Shown here: in pieces, positions 40,819-49,694 of the stretch
How the letters are laid out: each line of letters opens with the position of its first letter
How positions within the stretch are numbered: the first letter of the stretch is position 1
From: Bacteroidaceae bacterium
GTDB lineage: Bacteria; Bacteroidota; Bacteroidia; Bacteroidales; Bacteroidaceae
Assembly (NCBI GenBank): GCA_017542145.1
Contig: JAFXXQ010000023.1
Location: 124,001-188,000, forward strand
DNA: 64,000 bases
Direction of reading: 5' to 3'
Position numbers and translations under genes: made by a program
Notes under the pieces: model-generated
What the model was told of the DNA's origin: nothing
Databases searched by the model: none
What the model saw: the letters and a program-made list of their open reading frames with translations, nothing else

Positions 40819-40851
40819 TTTGGAAAAAGCATTTCTGAGGTTGTAATTTTG
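40819..40851 (+). promoter_or_regulatory. Promoter of the cysteine biosynthesis cluster
   Basis: TTTG, 21 bases, TAATTTTG, ending 20 bases before the cysE ATG. It faces away from the lrp promoter, about 60 bases off, so Lrp could act on both. Confidence 0.65.
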
Positions 40852-40871
40852 CAGCGAAAAAAGTCTGCAAA

Positions 40872-41630
40872 ATGATAGCTGAACGAAACATCCCGACCCC
40901 ATCGCCGCTGCCCTCGTCCGAGGCGCTCAGGCAAGTGATGACGTTAATCCGCCAGACGGTCTTCCCCGAAATCTACGGCACCGACGACGTGACGGGTGAG
41001 ATTGCCCGTCTGCTTGCTGAGGCGACAGGCGATGATGACATCGCTGCGGCCTTCGTGGGCGCGCTGCCCGACATCCGTCGCCTGCTGCAGACGGACACGC
41101 AGGCCATTATCCAAAGCGACCCTGCTGCGCACTCTTTCGAGGAAGTGGTGCTGAGCTATCCTTCTGTCACCGTCATGCTCCACTACCGCACGGCTCACTT
41201 CCTGCACGAGGCGGGTGTGCCGCTCGTCCCGCGTATGTTGACGGAACAGGCCCACAGCGCAACGGGCATCGACATCCATCCCGCGGCACAGATTGGCGAG
41301 TACTTCGCTATTGACCACGGAACGGGCATCGTGGTGGGCGAAACCACCATCATCGGGCGCCATGTGCTGCTCTATCAGGGTGTGACGCTCGGCGCACGGA
41401 AAATCCGTTTCGATGTTTCGGGACAGCCCGTCAACCAGCCCCGTCATCCGATTATCGAGGATAATGTCACCATCTACTCTAACGCCACCATCCTTGGACG
41501 GGTGAGGATAGGGCACGACTCCGTCATTGGCGGTAACGTATGGCTGACGCACGATGTCCCGCCCCATTCGAAGGTGCTGCAGGGAGAGCTTGTCACCGAG
41601 CAATTCTTCACTAACGGGGGAGGGATATAA
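40872..41630 (+). CDS. cysE: Serine O-acetyltransferase
   Basis: The 252-residue enzyme has the helical N-terminal domain of serine acetyltransferases and a left-handed beta-helix built from hexapeptide repeats. FAIDHGTGIVVGETTIIG carries the catalytic Asp-His pair; GIDIHPAAQIGEYF and HPIIEDNVTIYSNATILGRV are repeat turns. It makes O-acetylserine from serine and acetyl-CoA. The C-terminal tail after HSKVLQGELV is short; that tail normally inserts into CysK, and here it ends in GGI, with the terminal isoleucine seen in CysK-binding tails. It heads a cysE-metY-cysK set. Confidence 0.93.
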   Translation: MIAERNIPTPSPLPSSEALRQVMTLIRQTVFPEIYGTDDVTGEIARLLAEATGDDDIAAAFVGALPDIRRLLQTDTQAIIQSDPAAHSFEEVVLSYPSVTVMLHYRTAHFLHEAGVPLVPRMLTEQAHSATGIDIHPAAQIGEYFAIDHGTGIVVGETTIIGRHVLLYQGVTLGARKIRFDVSGQPVNQPRHPIIEDNVTIYSNATILGRVRIGHDSVIGGNVWLTHDVPPHSKVLQGELVTEQFFTNGGGI

Positions 41631-41682
41631 CCCCATTTCTCAAGACATTCATTTAGTAATAATCTTATAAAACAGAAAAACT

Positions 41683-42972
41683 ATGAGCGAAAAGAAACTT
41701 CACGTTGAAACGCTGGCCCTTCATGTGGGTCAGGAGAGTGCCGACCCTGCTACCGATGCCCGCGCCGTGCCTATCTACCAGACAACATCGTACGTCTTCC
41801 ACAACTCGCAGCACGCTGCCGACCGCTTCGGCCTGCGCGATGCAGGTAACATCTACGGACGTCTGACCAACTCCACGCAGGCTGTGCTCGAGGACCGCAT
41901 CGCTGCTCTCGAGGGTGGAGTAGCGGGACTGGCTGTTGCCTCGGGTGCTGCTGCCATCACCTACGCGTTGCAGAACGTCCTGCAGCAGGGCGACCATCTG
42001 GTAGCTGCCAACAACCTCTACGGAGGCACGTTCAACCTCGTTACCCACACGCTGACAAGTAGCGGCATTAGTCATACCATAGTCGATGTCAACGACCTGG
42101 AGGCGCTGGAGCGTGCCATTCAGCCCAACACGAAGGTCATCCTTGCCGAAACGCTGGGCAACCCCAATTCCGATGTTGCCAATCTGGCGGGTATTGCTGA
42201 AGTGGCTCATCGCCATCAGGTGCTCTTCATCGTCGATAACACCTTTGCACCCATTCTTATTCAGCCGATTAAGTACGGCGCCGACGTCGTCGTCCATTCG
42301 GCTACGAAGTTCATCGGGGGACACGGCTCGTCGCTGGGCGGCGTGATAGTGGATGCCGGACGGTTTGACTTCAAGGCTGTCCCCGACAAGTTCCCCACGC
42401 TGGCCAAGCCCGACCCCTCGTATCACGGCGCTGTGTTTGCCGATGTGGCAGGAGCAGCCGCCTTCGTCACCCGCATCCGTGCGGTGTTGCTGCGCGACAC
42501 AGGTGCTGCCATCTCACCCTTCAATGCCTGGATACTCCTGCAGGGCGTAGAGTCGCTGCCGCTGCGCATCGAGCGTCATGTAGAGAATGCCCTGAAGGTG
42601 GTGGACTACCTGGCGCACCATCCGAAGGTGAAGAGCGTCTCGCACCCCTCGCTGCCCTCGCACCGCAGCCACGCGCTCTACAACCGCTACTTCCCCGCTG
42701 GCGGAGGCTCCATCTTCACGTTCGAAATCAACGGCACGCAGGACGATGCCTGGCGCTTCATAGACTCGCTCCAGATATTCTCCCTGCTGGCCAACGTGGC
42801 TGACGTGAAGTCACTCGTCATCCATCCCTATTCGACGACCCACTCGCAGCTGTCGCCCGAGGAGCTCGCCGAGCAGAGCATCACCCCCTCGACCATCCGT
42901 CTCAGCATCGGCGTGGAGCACATCGACGACATCCTTGCCGACCTTGAGCAGGCGTTTGAGAAAATAGGCTAA
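41683..42972 (+). CDS. metY: O-acetylhomoserine/O-acetylserine sulfhydrylase, PLP-dependent
   Basis: A 429-residue Cys/Met-metabolism PLP enzyme. FALHV-like start (ETLALHVGQESADPATDARA), YQTTSYVFHNSQHAADRFGL, IYGRLTNSTQAVLEDRIAAL, LAEALGN-like LGNPNSDVANLAGI, and the PLP lysine in VVHSATKFIGGHGSSLGG identify it. The long C-terminal part with QLSPEELAEQSITPSTIRLS and IGVEHIDDILADLEQA fits O-acetylhomoserine sulfhydrylase. It incorporates sulfide into O-acetylhomoserine (homocysteine) or O-acetylserine (cysteine). Location between cysE and cysK supports a shared sulfide-assimilation role. Confidence 0.92.
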   Translation: MSEKKLHVETLALHVGQESADPATDARAVPIYQTTSYVFHNSQHAADRFGLRDAGNIYGRLTNSTQAVLEDRIAALEGGVAGLAVASGAAAITYALQNVLQQGDHLVAANNLYGGTFNLVTHTLTSSGISHTIVDVNDLEALERAIQPNTKVILAETLGNPNSDVANLAGIAEVAHRHQVLFIVDNTFAPILIQPIKYGADVVVHSATKFIGGHGSSLGGVIVDAGRFDFKAVPDKFPTLAKPDPSYHGAVFADVAGAAAFVTRIRAVLLRDTGAAISPFNAWILLQGVESLPLRIERHVENALKVVDYLAHHPKVKSVSHPSLPSHRSHALYNRYFPAGGGSIFTFEINGTQDDAWRFIDSLQIFSLLANVADVKSLVIHPYSTTHSQLSPEELAEQSITPSTIRLSIGVEHIDDILADLEQAFEKIG

Positions 42973-43017
42973 TTCCCTATAGCCCTTGTTAAATCACCCC
43001 AAAAAACTATTTTTCCT

Positions 43018-43950
43018 ATGTTATACAATAAAATCACAGATCTTATAGGCAACACACCCGTTGTGCGTCTGGGTACGCTTGCCGCTAATCGGCAGCTTTC
43101 ATCCCGTCTTTTTGCGAAGGTGGAGTACTTCAATCCGGGCGGGTCGGTGAAGGACCGCATTGCGCTGGCCATGATTGAGGATGCCGAGCAGAACGGCATC
43201 CTCCGCCCGGGTGGCACCATCATCGAACCCACGTCCGGCAACACGGGCGTCGGCCTCTCGCTGGTAGGCGCCGTCAAAGGCTACAAAGTCATCCTCACCA
43301 TGCCCGAAACGATGTCTGTTGAACGGCGCAAGCTGGCTGCTGCCTACGGCACAGAGATTGTCCTCACCCCCGGTAGTCAGGGTATGAAGGGAGCCATCTT
43401 GAAAGCGGAGGAACTGCGCGACGCTACGCCCGGTGCCATCATCCTGCAGCAGTTCGTCAACCCCAGTAACCCTGCCGTTCACACCGCGACGACGGGCCGG
43501 GAACTCGTGGCAGATGCCCGCCAGGCAGGGCTTACCATCGACGCCTTTGTGGCAGGTGTGGGCACAGGAGGCACCATCAGCGGCACGGGGAAAACCATCC
43601 GGGAGGCATTTCCCAATGCTCGCCTGATAGCCGTTGAGCCAGCCAGTTCGGCTGTGCTGAGCGGACAGCCTAGCGGAGCGCACAAAATCCAGGGCATTGG
43701 CGCTGGCTTTGTACCGCAGAACTACAACGGCGACATCATCGACGAAGTCCTTCCCGTCAGTAACGAGGATGCCTTTGCCACAGCCCGTGCAATGGCGCGC
43801 GAAGAAGGGCTGCTGGTGGGTATCTCCAGCGGAGCCGCTGCCTTTGCTGCCCTGCAGGTTGCCGCCCGCCCCGAGTTCGAGGGCAAGAACGTCTTTGTCC
43901 TTCTCCCCGACACAGGCGAACGCTACCTGTCGATGGACGTTTTCGGTTGA
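43018..43950 (+). CDS. cysK: Cysteine synthase A
   Basis: The 310-residue fold-type II PLP enzyme shows ITDLIGNTPVVRLGTLA, the PLP lysine (Lys45) in NPGGSVKDRIALAMIE, the substrate loop EPTSGNTGVGL, and the phosphate-binding GVGTGGTISGTGK. It makes cysteine from O-acetylserine and sulfide. The C-terminal GISSGAAAFAALQVA and VLLPDTGERYLSMDVF are typical of CysK. It lies 45 bases after metY and is followed by an intrinsic terminator, closing the unit. Confidence 0.95.
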   Translation: MLYNKITDLIGNTPVVRLGTLAANRQLSSRLFAKVEYFNPGGSVKDRIALAMIEDAEQNGILRPGGTIIEPTSGNTGVGLSLVGAVKGYKVILTMPETMSVERRKLAAAYGTEIVLTPGSQGMKGAILKAEELRDATPGAIILQQFVNPSNPAVHTATTGRELVADARQAGLTIDAFVAGVGTGGTISGTGKTIREAFPNARLIAVEPASSAVLSGQPSGAHKIQGIGAGFVPQNYNGDIIDEVLPVSNEDAFATARAMAREEGLLVGISSGAAAFAALQVAARPEFEGKNVFVLLPDTGERYLSMDVFG

Positions 43951-44001
43951 GTCTTTTGACACTTTTTGCAACCCGGTTGCAAATTTTTGTAATTTTCTGA
44001 A

Positions 44002-44030
44002 GAAAAAGGGATGAAAACCATCCCTTTTTC
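44002..44030 (+). terminator. Intrinsic terminator after cysK
   Basis: GAAAAAGGGATG and CATCCCTTTTTC form a perfect 12-bp stem with a five-base loop, followed by a T-rich stretch. The T-rich stretch is also the -7 box of the next gene. Confidence 0.8.
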
Positions 44031-44031
44031 T

Positions 44032-44039
44032 TATTTTTG
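44032..44039 (+). promoter_or_regulatory. Promoter -7 box of the TonB receptor gene
   Basis: TATTTTTG, immediately after the cysK terminator. The usual TTTG is missing because its place is taken by the hairpin. Confidence 0.5.
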
Positions 44040-44079
44040 CAAGCAAAACGTAGAATAAACGCGACAGATTGTGTGCTTA

Positions 44080-46128
44080 ATGAGAATAATGCCGATAAAA
44101 AAAACATCCGTCAACCGTAAAGGGCTCTTGCCCCTTGTAGCCCTTGTGATGTCCTTCCCCTTGCCCCTCTTGGCACAGGACCTTGCAGTGGAGCCTGCCG
44201 ACACCTTGTTGGAGCAACAGATCGATGAAGTAATGGTAGCCGCCCGTCGGCCGGGCACCAAGAGCCTGACGGGAGCTGTGGGCGGTGTAGTCATAGGGCG
44301 CGAAGAACTTTTCAAGGCCGCCTGCTGCAACCTGGGCGAGAGTTTTACGACGAATCCGTCCGTGGATGTGAGCTACAGCGATGCCGCTACGGGTGCCAAA
44401 CAGATCAGGCTGTTAGGCCTGAGCGGCATCTATGTGCAGATGCTGACGGAGAACCTCCCGAACTTCCGCGGTGCGGCAACACCCTATGCTCTTGAGTATG
44501 TGCCCGGTTCATGGATGAAGAGCATCCAGGTGTCGAAAGGTTCTTCCTCGGTGCGTCATGGCTACGAGAGCATCACAGGACAGATTGACATCGAATACCT
44601 GAAGCCCGAGGACGAACCGGGTGTTACCGTCAACCTCTTCGGGAATTCCATGGGGCGTATGGAGGCAAATGCCGATGCCAACGTACATTTCGATGAACGT
44701 CTCAGCACAGTCGTGCTGGCACACGTCCAACAGGAATACGGCCATCACGACCAGAACAACGACGGATTCCTCGATCAGCCCAACGTGGGCCAATGGAACC
44801 TGCAGAACCGCTGGAAATGGCAGGGCGAGCGCTATATTTTCCATGGAGGCATAGGTGCCCTCAAGGAGAAACGCGAGGGCGGACAGATGCCCCATGCACC
44901 CGCTCCGCTTTACCAAATCGGTATCGGAACCGACCGTTATGAAGGTTACATGAAGCATGCCTTCATCTTTGACGCTGAGCACGGTACAAACCTCGCCCTT
45001 ATGGGCAACTTGTCCTGGCATAGGACGGATGCCCTCTATGGCATCAAGCACTACGAAGTGGGCGAACGCGATGCCTACGCCCAGTTGCTTTTCGAAACGC
45101 ATTTCACAGAACATCATAATCTTTCGACGGGTCTCTCGTTGAATCACTACGAAATGGATGAGAAGCTGGAGCCGACGTATGCCGATTTAAGCAACTACAA
45201 GCCCATACCCTCGGAAACAACGGTTGGCGCCTATGCCCAATACACCTATGCCCTTCACGAGAAGCTTACGGCAATGGCTGGCTTCCGTGCCGACCACAGT
45301 AGCCGTTATGGCTTGTTCTTCACCCCTCGCTTTCACCTGAAAATATCGCCAAGCGACGTCGTCAGCCTGCGCCTCTCTGCGGGCAAGGGCTATCGCTCCG
45401 TTCATGCTCTTGCTGAGAACCACAACTTGCTTTCCAGCGGGCGACAGTTGGTTGTCGATGACTTACAGCAGGAGATGGCATGGAACTATGGCGCCAGCGT
45501 AGCGCTCTACATCCCTCTTGGGGGAAACTCGCTGAAGATGAATGCGGAGTATTTCCATACGCATTTCTACCGTCAGACGGTCATTGACTATGACAGCGAC
45601 CCCACGCGTATCCATATTTCGAACCTCATGGGCCGCTCGTATTCCAATACGTTGCAGATTGACGCCTCGTACCCCGTCGTCAGCGGACTGGAGCTGATGG
45701 CCGCCTGGAGGCTGAACGATGTCAGAAGCACCTACGGCGGGATACTTAGGGAGAAACCTCTGACAAGTCGCTATAAAGGTTTGCTGACTGTCAGCTATAA
45801 GACTCCGCTTGAGCTGTGGCAGTTCGATGCAACGCTGCAACTGAACGGTCCTGGGCGGATGCCCACTCCATACACGCTGCCCGACGGCTCCCCTTCATGG
45901 GAAGAGAACTTCCCTGCCTACGAACAGCTATCGGCACAGATTACCCGGTGGTTCCGCCATTTCTCCATCTACATCGGTGGAGAAAACCTCACGGGTTTCC
46001 GTCAGCAGGTGTCCATCATCAATGCCGCTAATCCCTGGAGCGACACCTTCGACCCCACGCTGGTGTGGGGACCCGTACGGGGGGCTATGGGTTACCTCGG
46101 CGTGCGTGTCAACATCGGAAAGCTATAA
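44080..46128 (+). CDS. TonB-dependent outer membrane receptor, likely metal-related
   Basis: A receptor of about 682 residues with signal peptide (LLPLVALVMSFPLPLLAQ). The plug has IDEVMVAARRPGTKSLTGAV (TonB-box-like region near the mature N terminus), CCNLGESFTTNPSVDVSYSD, IRLLGLSGIYVQMLTENLPN and QVSKGSSSVRHGYESITGQI; the barrel ends in a strand GAMGYLGVRVNIGKL. The double cysteine in AACCNLGESF is characteristic of a Bacteroidetes group linked to copper or heavy-metal genes. The next gene encodes a secreted HMA metal-binding protein, supporting metal uptake. Start: a GTG nine bases earlier is possible. Confidence 0.88.
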   Translation: MRIMPIKKTSVNRKGLLPLVALVMSFPLPLLAQDLAVEPADTLLEQQIDEVMVAARRPGTKSLTGAVGGVVIGREELFKAACCNLGESFTTNPSVDVSYSDAATGAKQIRLLGLSGIYVQMLTENLPNFRGAATPYALEYVPGSWMKSIQVSKGSSSVRHGYESITGQIDIEYLKPEDEPGVTVNLFGNSMGRMEANADANVHFDERLSTVVLAHVQQEYGHHDQNNDGFLDQPNVGQWNLQNRWKWQGERYIFHGGIGALKEKREGGQMPHAPAPLYQIGIGTDRYEGYMKHAFIFDAEHGTNLALMGNLSWHRTDALYGIKHYEVGERDAYAQLLFETHFTEHHNLSTGLSLNHYEMDEKLEPTYADLSNYKPIPSETTVGAYAQYTYALHEKLTAMAGFRADHSSRYGLFFTPRFHLKISPSDVVSLRLSAGKGYRSVHALAENHNLLSSGRQLVVDDLQQEMAWNYGASVALYIPLGGNSLKMNAEYFHTHFYRQTVIDYDSDPTRIHISNLMGRSYSNTLQIDASYPVVSGLELMAAWRLNDVRSTYGGILREKPLTSRYKGLLTVSYKTPLELWQFDATLQLNGPGRMPTPYTLPDGSPSWEENFPAYEQLSAQITRWFRHFSIYIGGENLTGFRQQVSIINAANPWSDTFDPTLVWGPVRGAMGYLGVRVNIGKL

Positions 46129-46170
46129 TAGCATCAAATTGAAAAACAAATAAATATAAGTAAAGCTACA

Positions 46171-46482
46171 ATGAAAAAGACAATCCTGCTCTTCGGCTTG
46201 ATGCTGACTTCTGTCGTCATCTTTGCCAAGGACATCAAAACCGTGCAGCTCACTACCAATCCGCAGATGCACTGCGAGAACTGCGAGAAGAAAATCAAGG
46301 GCAACCTCCGCTTTGAAAAAGGGGTAAAGAAAATCAGCACCAGCATTCCCGAACAGACCGTCACCATTAAATACGATGCTGACAAGACCTCTGTGGAGAA
46401 ACTTATCAAGGCCTTCCCTAAATTCGGCTACAAAGCCAGCGAGGTCAAAAAAGACAAAAAGGATAAAAAGCAGCAGAATTAG
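46171..46482 (+). CDS. Secreted heavy-metal-associated (HMA) domain protein
   Basis: The 103-residue protein has a signal peptide (ILLFGLMLTSVVIFAKD), then one HMA domain with the metal-binding pair Cys35 and Cys38 in MHCENCEKKIKGNLRFEKGV, followed by TVTIKYDADKTSVEKLIKAF and FGYKASEV. The tail KKDKKDKKQQN is strongly basic. Single HMA domains bind Cu(I) or similar ions and pass them to partners. Exported rather than cytosolic placement and the adjacent TonB receptor suggest periplasmic hand-over of imported metal. Confidence 0.92.
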   Translation: MKKTILLFGLMLTSVVIFAKDIKTVQLTTNPQMHCENCEKKIKGNLRFEKGVKKISTSIPEQTVTIKYDADKTSVEKLIKAFPKFGYKASEVKKDKKDKKQQN

Positions 46483-46521
46483 ACCTTTCCGCTGCCAGCG
46501 AAACAATTAGGCAATTGTTAG

Positions 46522-47799
46522 CTAATGCGGTTGGGGCATAGCTTTGTAGTGTAGCACGGAGCAGTTCTTGTGGGTGAGGACCTGGCGGGCTGTGCTGAGG
46601 ATGTCGGCAGCGGTGACGGCGCGGTATCGGCGGATCTCCTCGGCTGGGGTGGTGGCGTAGAGGGCGTGCTGTGCAAGGCTGACAGCCACGTTGACGGGGT
46701 TAATGGAACTCCAGAGGCGGTCGGACTCAAAGCGGTTGCGCACCTTCTCCAGCTCGTAGTCGCCAACGGGTTCCTTCCTGAGAATGTCGGTCTCCTTCCA
46801 AATGGCAGCCTCTGCTTGGGGTAGGGTGACATCGGGGTTGAGGCGTCCCTCGATGATGAGGAGACCTGCATCGGAACTGCCGGTGATGTAGGCGTCGATT
46901 TGGTTGAAAAGGCTTTGCTCGCTGATGAGGTGCTGCGCTAAACGACCGCTCTGGCCTGCAGCGAGAAGGTCGGTGATGACATCGCAGACGTAAAAGTCAG
47001 GCGAAAAGTGGTCAGCCATGTGCCATGCCAGCGCAATCATGTCCATCGGGACGTCCCGATACACTGTCTTACGCCGGAGACGCTGCTGCGGAGGCTCGCA
47101 CTCGATGTTCAGGCGTTCAGGAGCGACAGGGAGTCCGGCCGACGCCCTTTTTAGTCTGTCATCTGAACTCCAATTCAGTTCGAAGTGTTTCTTTGCCAGC
47201 GAGAGCGTTTCCTCCCATGTGATGGCTCCGGCAACGGCGAGGATGGCGTTGTCGGGACGGTAGAAGCGGCGGTAGAAGTCGCTGAGGGCATCGGAGGTGG
47301 CGCACTTGATGTGCGACGGACATATGCCGATGGTGGGCCAGCGGTAGGGGTGGACGCGGTAGGAGAGCGCGCGAATGAGATGTTGCACATCGCCGTAAGG
47401 CTGGCTGAGGTAGCGCTGCTTGAACTCCTCTATCACTACCTGCTTCTGCACCTCGATGCTCCGCCCGTCAAGCGTAAGGCCCTGCATGCGGTCGGCCTCG
47501 AGGAAGAATGCCGTCTCGGCATGCTCATGCGGGACGGTGATATAGAACGACGTAAAGTCGTTGTTGGTGAAGGCGTTGTTCTCTCCGCCGATGAACTGCA
47601 CGCGGCTATCGTAATCCGGCACTCGCGGCGTGCCTTCGAACATCAGGTGCTCCAGCAGGTGCGCCCAGCCCGTGTGGTCGGGGTCTTCGTTGCGTGCCCC
47701 CACATTATAGAGGACGCAGAGTGCCACCATCTGCGTGTCGGGCGCATCAGCGTGTACGACTTGTAAACCGTTGGAGAGTGTCTTGGAGTGGATTTCCAT
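46522..47799 (-). CDS. M16-family zinc metallopeptidase
   Basis: The 425-residue protein carries the inverted zinc motif HLLEH (His47, Glu50, His51) within TGWAHLLEHLMFEGTPRV, followed by GGENNAFTNNDFTSFYITVP and the third ligand region KQVVIEEFKQRYLSQPYGD. Two M16 domains are present; the C-terminal one is inactive-like. There is no signal peptide, so it may be cytosolic, like other single-chain M16B peptidases. Its ATG overlaps the stop of the cyclophilin gene by one base (TAATG), so the two are translationally coupled. Confidence 0.93.
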   Translation of the reverse strand: MEIHSKTLSNGLQVVHADAPDTQMVALCVLYNVGARNEDPDHTGWAHLLEHLMFEGTPRVPDYDSRVQFIGGENNAFTNNDFTSFYITVPHEHAETAFFLEADRMQGLTLDGRSIEVQKQVVIEEFKQRYLSQPYGDVQHLIRALSYRVHPYRWPTIGICPSHIKCATSDALSDFYRRFYRPDNAILAVAGAITWEETLSLAKKHFELNWSSDDRLKRASAGLPVAPERLNIECEPPQQRLRRKTVYRDVPMDMIALAWHMADHFSPDFYVCDVITDLLAAGQSGRLAQHLISEQSLFNQIDAYITGSSDAGLLIIEGRLNPDVTLPQAEAAIWKETDILRKEPVGDYELEKVRNRFESDRLWSSINPVNVAVSLAQHALYATTPAEEIRRYRAVTAADILSTARQVLTHKNCSVLHYKAMPQPH

Positions 47800-48689
47800 T
47801 ATTTGTCAAGGACGACAATCTGCTTGATGCGAACGTCCTCGAGGGGGCGCTTCTCGGCGTTGACGGCGCGTTTCTCAATCTTCGTCAGCACCTCGTCGCC
47901 CTCGATGACTTCGCCAAACACGGTATAGAAACCGTCGAGGCTGGCTTCACCTCCAATGGTTTTATAGACCTGCCGCTGCTCCTTCGAGTAGGCGAAGGGC
48001 TTGCGCGTGGCCATTACGGAGTCAGTCTTTTCCTTAATCTCCTCCTTGACGTTCCAGATGCCGCGCTTGTTGTCCTTCTGCTTCATCTCCTTGAGCTGTT
48101 TCTGATAGACAGGCTGCTTGGTGATGCTGTCGAAAACGACCTCGCGGCGTTTCTTGTTGATGCGGATTTCGTCGTTGTTCAACCGGACGTCCTGATGCTT
48201 GTAGCCGGTGACAATGTAGAATTGACCTCCACTCGACTCTAGCATGGGTTTGTAGCTCGCCATAGCAATGGCTCCGCGACGGTGGTAGTACTTCTCGGGT
48301 ATGAGTTCGGGTTCGAGCGTGTAATCCACGTCGCCCGAGCCGAGCTTCGTCTCCCTCGTGGCTGTCTTGGAGGCAGGGTCGCCAGCCTGGATGAGCGAGC
48401 CGGAGATGATGCGATAGAACGTCTGGTTGTTGTAGTAGCCCTTCTTAGCCAGCTTCACAAAGTTGTGCCGATGGCGGGGGGTGTCGCGGAAGAGGCGGAG
48501 CGTGATGTCGCCCTCTGTCGTCTCAATGCGCACATACTGGTCGGCATCCACAGGGATGGTGTCGGCGTCTACAACCGTCTCAGGTGCCTTCTCGGCCTTG
48601 CTCTTCTTGTCGTTTCCGCACGATGCCAGCGCGAGGGGGAGGCACAACAGCAAAGCTACAACGGGAATCAAATAGGGGTTTCTTTTCAT
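47799..48689 (-). CDS. Cyclophilin-type peptidyl-prolyl isomerase lipoprotein
   Basis: The 296-residue lipoprotein (lipobox ALASC, cysteine 24) folds as cyclophilin: ETTEGDITLRLFRDTPRHRH, NFVKLAKKGYYNNQTFYRII, LIQAGDPASKTATRETKLGS and, near the end, GFYTVFGEVIEGDEVLTKIE. A charged insertion of about 70 residues (NDEIRINKKRREVVFDSITK and following) splits the domain before the GEVIEG block. It should speed proline isomerisation of envelope proteins. I chose the ATG before KRNPYLIPVV; the longer frame adds polar residues before the signal. It is coupled to the M16 peptidase. Confidence 0.92.
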   Translation of the reverse strand: MKRNPYLIPVVALLLCLPLALASCGNDKKSKAEKAPETVVDADTIPVDADQYVRIETTEGDITLRLFRDTPRHRHNFVKLAKKGYYNNQTFYRIISGSLIQAGDPASKTATRETKLGSGDVDYTLEPELIPEKYYHRRGAIAMASYKPMLESSGGQFYIVTGYKHQDVRLNNDEIRINKKRREVVFDSITKQPVYQKQLKEMKQKDNKRGIWNVKEEIKEKTDSVMATRKPFAYSKEQRQVYKTIGGEASLDGFYTVFGEVIEGDEVLTKIEKRAVNAEKRPLEDVRIKQIVVLDK

Positions 48690-48704
48690 AATTTCTGGTT
48701 TTTT

Positions 48705-48737
48705 TTTGCAAAGAAACAACTTTTTTCTTTATCTTTG
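48705..48737 (+). promoter_or_regulatory. Promoter of the nucleotidyltransferase-pyrK unit
   Basis: TTTG, 21 bases, TATCTTTG, ending 44 bases before the ATG. Confidence 0.7.
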
Positions 48738-48781
48738 CACACAGATTCAAAGAAAATGTCAATTTTAATTCATTTTGTATC

Positions 48782-49687
48782 ATGAAACCTACATTGTTTG
48801 TGTTGGCTGCAGGCATGGGAAGCCGTTATGGTGGCCTGAAGCAGTTGGACGGTCTTGGCCCTAGCGGCGAGACGATTATGGATTATTCGATTTACGACGC
48901 CATCCGCGCCGGCTTTGGGAAGATTGTCTTTGTCATCCGCAAGGATTTCGAGCAGGATTTCCGTGACAAGGTGCTGAGCAAGTACGAGGGACATATCCCC
49001 ACAGAGTTGGTCTTCCAGGCGCTTACCGACCTGCCTGCAGGGTTCACCTGCCCTGAGGAGCGCGTGAAGCCGTGGGGCACCAACCACGCAGTGCTGATGG
49101 GTAAGGACGTCATCAACGAGCCCTTCTGCGTCATCAATGCTGACGACTTTTATGGGCGTGACGCCTTTGCCGTCATGGGACGTTACCTTGCCGCGCTGCC
49201 CGAGGGGAGCAAGAACGACTATTCGATGGTGGGCTTCCGCGTAGCGAACACGCTGAGCGAAAACGGTACCGTCGCCCGCGGTATCTGCAGCACCGATGCT
49301 GACGAGAACCTGACCACCGTCGTTGAGCGTACGGAAATCATGCGCGTCGATGGTCCTGTCTGCTACAAAGACGAAGAGGGCAAATGGGTCGCTGTGCCTG
49401 ACACCACGCCCGTCTCAATGAATATGTGGGGCTTCACGCCAGACTATTTTAAGTACAGCGAGGAAATGTTCGTCGATTTCCTGAAACAGAATATCGGCAA
49501 GCCAAAGGCCGAGTTCTTTATCCCACTCGTCGTCAATAACCTCATTACCTCAGGCCGTGCCCGCGTGAAGGTGCTCGATACGACGGCTGTTTGGTTTGGC
49601 GTGACGTATGCTGCCGACCGTCAGGACACCGTCGATAAGATCAAGGCGCTTGTCGATGCAGGTGAGTATCCTGCCAAGCTGTTCTGA
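48782..49687 (+). CDS. Sugar-phosphate nucleotidyltransferase family protein
   Basis: The 301-residue protein opens with the nucleotide-binding signature LFVLAAGMGSRYGGLKQLDG of the GT-A nucleotidyltransferase fold. VKPWGTNHAVLMGKDVINEP and FCVINADDFYGRDAF provide the nucleotide and metal sites (Asp in NADDFYG). The sugar or choline phosphate it uses is unknown. It lies seven bases before pyrK, giving a probable cotranscribed set with pyrimidine genes, although the biochemical link is not evident. Confidence 0.88.
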   Translation: MKPTLFVLAAGMGSRYGGLKQLDGLGPSGETIMDYSIYDAIRAGFGKIVFVIRKDFEQDFRDKVLSKYEGHIPTELVFQALTDLPAGFTCPEERVKPWGTNHAVLMGKDVINEPFCVINADDFYGRDAFAVMGRYLAALPEGSKNDYSMVGFRVANTLSENGTVARGICSTDADENLTTVVERTEIMRVDGPVCYKDEEGKWVAVPDTTPVSMNMWGFTPDYFKYSEEMFVDFLKQNIGKPKAEFFIPLVVNNLITSGRARVKVLDTTAVWFGVTYAADRQDTVDKIKALVDAGEYPAKLF

Positions 49688-49694
49688 TTTTGCT

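Noticed and set aside
40819..40871. A SAM or other sulfur riboswitch before cysE
   Set aside because: The leader is only about 15 bases, too short for a riboswitch.
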